DNA of 6,289 nucleotides. Origin: Spirochaetales bacterium. GTDB lineage: Bacteria > Spirochaetota > Spirochaetia > DSM-27196 > PWMO01. The notes below the pieces were generated by a model that saw only the letters and a list, made by a program, of their open reading frames with translations, was not told the DNA's origin and searched no databases. Shown one piece after another: positions 1 through 5,069 of the stretch. How positions within the stretch are numbered: position 1 is the stretch's first letter; the number at the start of each line of letters is the position of its first letter. The stretch covers positions 1 to 6,289 of the forward strand of contig SLTF01000418.1 of NCBI GenBank assembly GCA_007130025.1, read 5' to 3'. The translations under genes were made by a program, and so were the position numbers.

Positions 1-350
1 AGGGGGTGATCAACCTCCGGGGCGCCGTAGTCCCGGTGGTTGACCTGCGCTCCAAATTCGGTATGCCGGAGATTGAGAAGACCATCGCTACTTCGATCAT
101 TGTGATCGAGGTTTCGGTTGCCAAAGAGATGGTGGTGCTGGGCATGATCGCCGATTCGGTTCAGGAGGTGATCAGCCTTGATCCCGGGGACATCGAACCG
201 CCGCCCCGCCTTGGCACCAAGGTTGATACCCAGTTCATCCAGGGTATCGGCAAGCAGGACGACCGCTTTATCATCGTTCTGGCAATCGATCGCGTCTTCA
301 GCGACGCCGAGATTGCCGACGTAGCCGGATCACAACGCAAGGACTCGTAA
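1..350 (+). CDS. cheW: CheW chemotaxis adaptor, C-terminal part (5' end outside window)
   Basis: CheW links methyl-accepting chemoreceptors to the CheA histidine kinase in the cytoplasmic signalling array. The reading frame is open from position 3 to the TAA at 348-350, giving about 115 residues. It begins in the middle of the canonical CheW core with INLRGAVVPVVDLR followed by KFGM. Next come the strand TSIIVIEV, the LGMIADSVQEVISL segment (usually G-x-x-V/A-D-x-V-x-E-V), the IEPPPRLGT linker, FIQGIGK, and the closing strand FIIVLAIDRVF, equivalent to the usual LLDIDKVF. CheW proteins are typically 150-170 residues, so roughly 40-55 N-terminal residues lie outside the window. The GTG at position 6 is simply an internal valine codon. 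The next gene starts 4 nt downstream, so the two are probably co-transcribed. A CheW-like domain of a larger protein such as CheV or CheA is less likely, because the protein ends shortly after the CheW fold and no receiver or kinase domain follows. Confidence 0.93.
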   Translation, partial: GVINLRGAVVPVVDLRSKFGMPEIEKTIATSIIVIEVSVAKEMVVLGMIADSVQEVISLDPGDIEPPPRLGTKVDTQFIQGIGKQDDRFIIVLAIDRVFSDAEIADVAGSQRKDS

Positions 351-354
351 CGCC

Positions 355-2718
355 ATGGCACGCGAAGCAAATAGCGACCTCCTCTCGGTTGGCCGGCAGA
401 TGTCCGTCTTTGACACGGGGCGGTTTCCCTGCGGCAGGGTTCTCTCGCACCGTGTCTATCCCAATGGCATTGGCGTAGACCTCGAACACGGCCGTATGCG
501 GCTGGACTGGTACCAGAGCGGAATCGTGCGCCGGCGGATCGAGCGACTCGAACCGGGAACCGATCATCGGTCGTGGGCGGTGGTTGGCCGGCCCGAGCCG
601 GTTCCAATCAACGCGGCAGTCACCGATCCAACCCTGATCCGCGTCGACGGACCGATACCCGCCCTCATCGACCGGGCAACCGGCGCGGTGACGCTCGGCG
701 GGGGCGCGTCTCACGGAAGCGCGCAGCGCGTGGCCGACGTGGATAACGGATTTGTCTGGAGCAGGGGCGGCATTGGTCTGGTGACCGCCCGAGACGAAGC
801 CGATGCGGTCTACGGCCTGGGCGAGAAGACCGGATTTCTCGAAAAGAGCGGGCGCCTCTACCAGATGTGGAACAGCGACGAGCCGCAGCATCTGCCTACC
901 CGCGATCCGCTCTACCAGTCGATTCCCTTCTTTATTCATGTTGGTCCCGAAGGGGCGGTTGGCCACTTCATCGATGCACCCGAGAGCTCATGGTTTGACC
1001 TTCGCAACCTGCGAACGATCGCGGTCACCGTGGAGCAGCAGTGGGTCGATAGCTGGTACCTCTTCGCCGACAGCGTGGCTGGTGTCATCGAGCGCTATAC
1101 CGACCTCACTGGACGGATGGAGCTTCCGCCGCTGTGGGCGCTGGGATTCCAACAGAGCCGCTACTCCTACGAGACCGCCGCACGGGTACGCGAGGTGGCC
1201 GCCGAGCTGCGCAACCGCGCCATTCCCTGCGACGTTCTCCATCTGGACATCCACTATATGCGCGGATACCGGGTCTTTACGTGGGATCCGGAGCGCTTTG
1301 GCGATCCCACCGCGCTCATCGGAGATCTGCGCGAGCAGGGCTTTCGCGTGGTGACCATCGTCGATCCGGGAGTAAAGGTTGATGCAGACTACCCGGTCTA
1401 TACCGAGGGAATTCGCGACGGTCACTTTGTGCGAAGCGGCGACGGTTCGGTCTACGTGGGCAAGGTGTGGCCGGGTGACGCGGTGTTCCCGGATTTCTCC
1501 CGAACCGTCACGCGCTCGTTCTGGGCGGCGAAGCACCGCGAGCTGTTCTCGGCGGGCGTCGCCGGCATCTGGAACGATATGAACGAACCGGCCGACTTCA
1601 CCGGCGATATGCACGACCGGCCACAGTTTACCCCGCCGTCGGACACGTGGGTCGATAACGACGGGCGGCCACAGTCGCTTGACCGGTTTCACAATCTCTA
1701 CGGGCTTGCGATGTGCATGGCAACGCGTGAAGCCTTCGAAACCCAGCGTCCCGGCGAACGCGCCTTTGTGCTTACCCGCGCGGGCTATGCGGGCATCCAG
1801 CGATACGCCGCGGTCTGGACCGGAGACAACCACAGCTGGTGGGAACATCTGGCGGCGTCCATCCCCATGCTGCTCAACCTCGGACTCTCCGGCGTGCCCT
1901 TTGTGGGAGCGGACGCCGGCGGATTCCAGGACAACGCTTCCGGCGAGCTCTACGCACGGTGGATGCAGTGCGCGGCGCTGATGCCGTTCTTTCGCGCACA
2001 CAGCGTGATCGGCAGCGCCAACCACGAGCCGTGGTCGTTTGGCGCGCGGGCAGAGGCGGTGGCGCGTGCCGCGGTGGAGTTGCGCTACTCGCTCATTCCC
2101 TACCTCTACGCACTCTTCACCGAGGCAGCGCGGACCGGTCTGCCGGTCATGCGGCCTCTGGTACTTCACTTTGGATCCGATCCGCGGGTGCGCAATCTCA
2201 ACGACCAGTTCATGCTCGGGCCGTCGCTGATGGCTGCTCCCGTGGTGCAGCCGGGTGTCGAGTGTCGAAGCGTCTATCTTCCCGAGGGAGGCTGGTGCGA
2301 TTTTCACACCGGAGAGCACTATCAGGGGCCGATGGACATCGCCGTTCCGGCGCCCCTCGAGCGCATCCCGCTCTTCGTGCGAACCCCGGCCATCATCCCC
2401 CGCTGCACGGTGGCACAATCGCTGGACGCATCGGCCGTCTCCGGCTCGCTCTCTCTGGACCTCTACCCCGGCCCGGCCAACAGCGTTGTCCAGTTTCGGC
2501 TGCAGGAGGACGACGGCATCTCAACCGACTACCGCAACGGAACCTACGATCTGACCGAGCTCACGCTGCGCTCTCCCGATGACGGCTGGGTACTGGAGGC
2601 AGCTCCCCTCCACCGGGGGCTGATCGACCGCCGCTCAGAGCTCCCCGTTCGCGTTCCTGGGGCGTCGTCATCCACGCACATCGCCTGGGGCCGCAACCCG
2701 ACGTCGCTCAGAGGGTGA
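355..2718 (+). CDS. Glycoside hydrolase family 31 (alpha-glucosidase type), cytoplasmic
   Basis: A 787-residue retaining glycosidase of family GH31, which normally hydrolyses terminal alpha-linked glucose (or alpha-xylose) from oligosaccharides. The N-terminal beta-sandwich carries YGLGEKTG (153-160), then MWNSDEP and PLYQSIPFFI (185-194), all characteristic of alpha-glucosidases. The (beta/alpha)8 barrel follows, with LDIHYM (297-302) and GYRVFTWD. The nucleophile motif IWNDMNEP places Asp408 as catalytic nucleophile. VWTGDN places Asp491 as acid/base, followed by SWWEHL and the GVPFVGADAGGF segment. FFRAHS places Arg547 and His549 in the substrate pocket. Beta domains from about 600 onward end the protein, and the length is normal. 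No signal peptide is visible, so it should act in the cytoplasm on imported oligosaccharides. The ATG at 355 is preceded by AAGGA (339-343). The residue after LDIHYM is Arg303, where close relatives often have Asp. The 3' end overlaps the opposing DUF92 gene by 11 bp. Exact substrate (maltose, isomaltose, xyloside, sulfoquinovoside) cannot be read; alpha-glucosidase is the best guess. Confidence 0.95.
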   Translation: MAREANSDLLSVGRQMSVFDTGRFPCGRVLSHRVYPNGIGVDLEHGRMRLDWYQSGIVRRRIERLEPGTDHRSWAVVGRPEPVPINAAVTDPTLIRVDGPIPALIDRATGAVTLGGGASHGSAQRVADVDNGFVWSRGGIGLVTARDEADAVYGLGEKTGFLEKSGRLYQMWNSDEPQHLPTRDPLYQSIPFFIHVGPEGAVGHFIDAPESSWFDLRNLRTIAVTVEQQWVDSWYLFADSVAGVIERYTDLTGRMELPPLWALGFQQSRYSYETAARVREVAAELRNRAIPCDVLHLDIHYMRGYRVFTWDPERFGDPTALIGDLREQGFRVVTIVDPGVKVDADYPVYTEGIRDGHFVRSGDGSVYVGKVWPGDAVFPDFSRTVTRSFWAAKHRELFSAGVAGIWNDMNEPADFTGDMHDRPQFTPPSDTWVDNDGRPQSLDRFHNLYGLAMCMATREAFETQRPGERAFVLTRAGYAGIQRYAAVWTGDNHSWWEHLAASIPMLLNLGLSGVPFVGADAGGFQDNASGELYARWMQCAALMPFFRAHSVIGSANHEPWSFGARAEAVARAAVELRYSLIPYLYALFTEAARTGLPVMRPLVLHFGSDPRVRNLNDQFMLGPSLMAAPVVQPGVECRSVYLPEGGWCDFHTGEHYQGPMDIAVPAPLERIPLFVRTPAIIPRCTVAQSLDASAVSGSLSLDLYPGPANSVVQFRLQEDDGISTDYRNGTYDLTELTLRSPDDGWVLEAAPLHRGLIDRRSELPVRVPGASSSTHIAWGRNPTSLRG

Positions 2719-2726
2719 GCCCCCAG
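2685..2726. terminator. Dyad over the two convergent stop codons; possible bidirectional terminator
   Basis: GCTCA (2706-2710) and TGAGC (2716-2720) form a perfect 5 bp stem with a 5-nt loop. The arms contain the stop codon of the DUF92 gene (TCA on this strand) and the stop of the GH31 gene (TGA). An outer pairing of CTGGGG (2685-2690) with CCCCAG (2721-2726) could extend it, leaving a 15-nt one-sided bulge. There is no T-run on either strand, so this is not a standard intrinsic terminator. It is the only structured element at the point where two transcripts must end. Confidence 0.25.
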
Positions 2727-3580
2727 AACGCCACGAACAGCATCGCGGCGGTAACCAGAAGCCCCGACAGGGCATTCACCACGTCGTTGTTGAACCCGCG
2801 GACTCCGCGCACCAGGCGGTTTGGTGCACCGCCGGTATGGGGGCGCTCGGTGAGTTCGCCGGTATCACGATCCGCATAGTGTGCCTGCACCGTCGCGCCG
2901 AGCACGCTGTCGATGAACGAGCCCGCCACCCCCGCAGCGGTGATCGCCGCTGCCAGAACCATCACGCCGCCGGCACCACCAACGGCTCCCGCGCCCTCCG
3001 CGCCGCCCGCATCGCCGCCAATCGCGTGACGCAGCACCCAGCCGGCCACAAAGGTGGCGGCGATCACCGCTGCACCGGCCGCTGCCGCCGCGCTGCCCAG
3101 CACCGAAACACCACCCGAGGTCCCCGGCGGCAGCGGCCGCCCCGTCAGGACCGATACCGGTGGGCGGCGGCTGAGAAACCCGATCTCGCTTGCCAGGGTG
3201 TCCGCCGCTGCCGCAGCGAAGGCGGCCGCACACGCGATCGCGAAGGCCGGGTGGCCGCTGATCCCGTAGCCAAGGGCGGCGGCCAGGCCCGGCCCGCCGT
3301 TGGCCACTACCTGCCAACCGTCACGACTGCTACCCTTCTCGTGCAATCGGTCCAGCACCATTTTGCGGCGTGCGCCGATGCGGCTCGCGACGCTCCCCGC
3401 CACAAAGAAGACCATCAGCAGCGCCCAGAGCCGGAAACCGCCGAAGAGGTAGATTCCCCCGGCCACCACAAACCCGGTAACCGCGCCTGAGCGCGACACC
3501 GACCCGCGGTACCAGGCGCCCACCGCCGCACCGGCATTCAGAATCAGCGCGGGAACCACGCGAACCCAGAAGAGGCTCAC
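2708..3580 (-). CDS. DUF92 / VTE6-TMEM19-like integral membrane protein
   Basis: A 290-residue hydrophobic protein of the DUF92 family. The plant member VTE6 acts as a phytyl-phosphate kinase making phytyl diphosphate; bacterial members are mostly uncharacterised. Family signatures are present in order: NAGAAVGAW and a SG-x-x-x-G segment near residues 15-40, a cytoplasmic basic stretch at 67-92, NGGPGLAAAL (94-103), ADTLASEIG (126-134), LPPGTSGGVSVLG (150-162), SFIDSVLGATVQ (221-232), a short polar loop with GELTERP, and NNDVVNALSG (264-273). Several membrane helices are evident (about 10-60, 95-125, 155-185, 205-225, 268-289). An unusual Gly/Ala-rich stretch at 188-205 lengthens one loop. 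The start is GTG at 3580-3578, overlapping the upstream phytol-kinase-like stop by 4 nt (GTGA). No convincing ribosome binding site lies before it, so translation is probably coupled. The pairing with a VTE5-type gene supports a prenyl-phosphate kinase role, but the substrate is inferred only. Confidence 0.9.
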   Translation of the reverse strand: MSLFWVRVVPALILNAGAAVGAWYRGSVSRSGAVTGFVVAGGIYLFGGFRLWALLMVFFVAGSVASRIGARRKMVLDRLHEKGSSRDGWQVVANGGPGLAAALGYGISGHPAFAIACAAAFAAAAADTLASEIGFLSRRPPVSVLTGRPLPPGTSGGVSVLGSAAAAAGAAVIAATFVAGWVLRHAIGGDAGGAEGAGAVGGAGGVMVLAAAITAAGVAGSFIDSVLGATVQAHYADRDTGELTERPHTGGAPNRLVRGVRGFNNDVVNALSGLLVTAAMLFVAFWGLTL

Positions 3581-4251
3581 GCGAACACCGCCAGAAAGAA
3601 GCAGGCGGTGCCAATGGGCACCGTGAGGTTATCCAGACCAAAGGGGGTTGCAAGCTCAAGAGCGGTCGCGACGAGCGCCGTGCTCACCGCCGACAGGAGC
3701 AGAAACCCGGGATCGCCGCCTCGCGCGTGAAAGAGCGCAACCCAGATCGCTACCACGCAGGTCGATACCACACCCATGGTCAGCGTCCCGGCTACGCTTT
3801 TGCTGCCGCCAAAAAAAGGAATTCGCCGCCGGCCCAGCCGCGTGCCAAGGATCGAGGCGAGTCCGTCTCCGTAGCCCATCACCAGCACGCCAATGCCACC
3901 AACGTACTTCGGCATGGGACCGGAAAAACTCATCAACACCAGGACGATGAGACTGATCGGGAAGTAGATCGTCCCGAGGTTCTTCTGGTGGTTTGGCTCT
4001 TCCATGGCCGACAAGAGGTGGTAGCGGTAGACCAGCGTGTTAATGAGCACAAAGCTCACCGGGCCCACCAGGGCGAAGCCCACCGACGTGTGAAACCGTA
4101 TGGCAATCAGCCACCAGTGCGAAACTCCCACGTGGATCAGTTTCCGCGCCACCGTGGCATCCACCAGATGTGCGGACAGCAGAAGCTGTGATCCGGCGAT
4201 AATCGCAGGGATCGCAAGGTAGGCAATCAACAACCCGATGAGATCGGACAC
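3577..4251 (-). CDS. Phytol/dolichol kinase-like CTP_transf_1 family membrane protein (VTE5/SEC59-like)
   Basis: A 224-residue polytopic membrane protein of the CTP_transf_1 superfamily, which holds CTP-dependent dolichol kinase, phytol kinase VTE5 and CDP-diacylglycerol synthase. The features match the kinase branch: RKLIHVG (36-42), GYGDGLASILGTRLGRRRIPF (126-146, a conserved G-D-G/x-A-x-x-x-G nucleotide region), GGSKSVAGTLTMG (148-160, the K-S-x-x-G element), and E199 followed by GLDNLTVP (205-212). About six or seven hydrophobic helices fill the rest, and the length fits bacterial members. The frame stays open upstream to 4431, but I place the start at GTG 4251-4249. A strong AAGGAG (4265-4260, minus strand) sits 8 nt before it, the first helix begins right after it, and the extra upstream 60 residues would run through the promoter. 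It is the first gene of an operon with DUF92, overlapping by 4 nt. Expected reaction: CTP-dependent phosphorylation of an isoprenoid alcohol at the membrane. A phosphatidate cytidylyltransferase function is less likely, given the small size and the VTE6-like partner. Confidence 0.87.
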   Translation of the reverse strand: MSDLIGLLIAYLAIPAIIAGSQLLLSAHLVDATVARKLIHVGVSHWWLIAIRFHTSVGFALVGPVSFVLINTLVYRYHLLSAMEEPNHQKNLGTIYFPISLIVLVLMSFSGPMPKYVGGIGVLVMGYGDGLASILGTRLGRRRIPFFGGSKSVAGTLTMGVVSTCVVAIWVALFHARGGDPGFLLLSAVSTALVATALELATPFGLDNLTVPIGTACFFLAVFA

Positions 4252-4259
4252 GTTCTGGT

Positions 4260-4265
4260 CTCCTT
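4260..4265 (-). promoter_or_regulatory. Ribosome binding site fixing the phytol-kinase-like start
   Basis: On the minus strand AAGGAG lies 8 nt before the GTG at 4251-4249. No comparable site precedes the longer frame starting at 4431, so this site decides the start. Confidence 0.8.
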
Positions 4266-4288
4266 CTGGCGGTCTGCAACCGCGCTCT

Positions 4289-4317
4289 ACTATACCGGGA
4301 CTCCATTCCTGCCGCAA
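4289..4317 (-). promoter_or_regulatory. Sigma-70-type promoter for the phytol-kinase-like/DUF92 operon
   Basis: Read on the minus strand, TTGCGG (4317-4312) is followed after exactly 17 bp by TATAGT (4294-4289). The -10 box matches the TATAAT consensus at 5 of 6 positions; the -35 keeps the TTG core. Predicted transcription starts near 4282, giving a leader of about 30 nt that contains the AAGGAG site before the GTG start. Confidence 0.62.
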
Positions 4318-4342
4318 CGAATCGCCGGCAAAAGCTGCTCCG

Positions 4343-4358
4343 CACGGGGTGTTCCGTG
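4343..4358. repeat. Inverted repeat CACGG-N6-CCGTG inside the AIM24 promoter; possible operator
   Basis: CACGG (4343-4347) and CCGTG (4354-4358) are perfect inverted arms separated by 6 bp. The element fills most of the spacer upstream of the plus-strand -10 box at 4360-4365 and overlaps its TG extension. Its position would suit a repressor site, but 5 bp arms can occur by chance in GC-rich DNA. No regulator gene is visible in the window. Confidence 0.25.
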
Positions 4359-4365
4359 GTACAAT
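4357..4365 (+). promoter_or_regulatory. Extended -10 promoter for the AIM24/hydrolase operon
   Basis: TGGTACAAT contains the -10 box TACAAT (5 of 6 consensus) with the TG-N extension. No good -35 hexamer is present at 16-18 bp upstream (GCTCCG at 17 bp), which is typical of extended -10 promoters. A start near 4372 would leave a leader of only about 13 nt, still containing the ribosome binding site at 4374-4380. Confidence 0.5.
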
Positions 4366-4373
4366 TCTGCTCC

Positions 4374-4380
4374 AGGAGGA
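4374..4380 (+). promoter_or_regulatory. Strong ribosome binding site fixing the AIM24 GTG start
   Basis: AGGAGGA ends 4 nt before the GTG at 4385-4387. The frame is open back to 4238, but the upstream extension would cross the promoter on both strands and has no comparable site, so GTG 4385 is the start. Confidence 0.85.
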
Positions 4381-4384
4381 CACC

Positions 4385-5068
4385 GTGAAGTACGAAATTG
4401 TCGGAACAACGATGCCGATGGTCACCATCACCCTTTCTCTCGGAGAGGTGGTGCAGTGTCAGGCCGGTGCGATGAAATGGATGGACAGCGACATCGACAT
4501 GAAGACCAAGATGCAGGGTGGACTTGGTGGTCTGGTCAAGCGGTCGATGATGGGCGAATCGGGATTTCTCAACAACTACGAGGCACGAATCGACGGTGCG
4601 CGGATTGCGTTCGGGCATACCTTCCCCGGGAAGATCATGCCGGTGCGCGTCGAAGAGGTCGACATGATCTGCCAGAAGCGCTCTTTTCTGTGCTCCGAAC
4701 TCTCGGTTGAGCTGGACATCGCCTTCCAGAAACGGCTCGGAACCGGCTTCTTCGGCGGTGAGGGCTTTGTCATGCAGCGGTTGCGTGGCAGCGGAATGGC
4801 CTTCGTGGAGATTGACGGCGAGGTGATTGAGATGGAGCTTGCCGTCGGACAGTCGATCAAGGTTGAAACCGGCGCCGTCGCGATGTTCCAGGAGAGCGTG
4901 AACATGGATATCCAGATGGTGAAGGGCATTGGCAATATGCTCTTCGGTGGGGAAGGGCTCTTCCTTACCACGCTCACTGGACCGGGCAAGGTATGGCTGC
5001 AGACGATGTCAATTCAGTCTCTCGCCCGCGAGGTCTACCCCTACCTGCCCTCAGCGAAGAGCAAGTAG
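4385..5068 (+). CDS. AIM24 / TIGR00266-family protein (TRAP-like beta fold)
   Basis: A 227-residue protein of the AIM24 (formerly DUF124, TIGR00266) family. It begins MKYEIVG and shows the family landmarks: LSLGEVVQCQAGAMKWMD (17-34), a glycine-rich segment GGLGGLVKRSMMGESGFLNNY (45-65), PGKIMPV (81-87), FFGGEGF (122-128), LAVGQSIKVETGAVAMF (152-168), LFGGEGLFLTTLTGPGKVWLQT (187-208). Two similar blocks, about 121-142 and 186-207, suggest an internal beta duplication. There is no signal peptide or membrane helix. Bacterial function is unknown. The yeast member Aim24 sits at the mitochondrial inner membrane and affects MICOS organisation, so a membrane-associated role is possible but not shown. 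It is first in an operon: the alpha/beta hydrolase begins 1 nt after its TAG stop. It is divergently transcribed from the prenol-kinase-like pair. The start is GTG 4385, set by AGGAGGA. Family assignment is confident; role is not. Confidence 0.9.
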   Translation: MKYEIVGTTMPMVTITLSLGEVVQCQAGAMKWMDSDIDMKTKMQGGLGGLVKRSMMGESGFLNNYEARIDGARIAFGHTFPGKIMPVRVEEVDMICQKRSFLCSELSVELDIAFQKRLGTGFFGGEGFVMQRLRGSGMAFVEIDGEVIEMELAVGQSIKVETGAVAMFQESVNMDIQMVKGIGNMLFGGEGLFLTTLTGPGKVWLQTMSIQSLAREVYPYLPSAKSK

Positions 5069-5069
5069 G

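Noticed and set aside
988..2418. Long minus-strand open frame (476 codons) opposite the GH31 gene
   Set aside because: It lies fully antisense to a gene with intact catalytic motifs, its product is Arg/His/Gly-rich without recognisable domains, and it has no plausible start signal. Long antisense frames are expected in GC-rich coding DNA.
2837..3490. Plus-strand open frame opposite the DUF92 gene
   Set aside because: Antisense to a gene with clear DUF92 motifs; the product is compositionally biased (Arg/Gly/His) with no ribosome site.
4238..4384. Extended N-terminus of the AIM24 protein
   Set aside because: It would add 49 residues not found in the family and run through the promoter; AGGAGGA directly precedes GTG 4385.
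4252..4431. Extended N-terminus of the phytol-kinase-like protein
   Set aside because: The added 60 residues have no family similarity and span both divergent promoters; a strong AAGGAG precedes the GTG at 4251.
4929..5069. Extended N-terminus of the hydrolase overlapping AIM24
   Set aside because: The overlap would be 140 bp and the extension is Arg/Ser-rich out-of-frame AIM24 sequence; ATG 5070 gives a normal family start.
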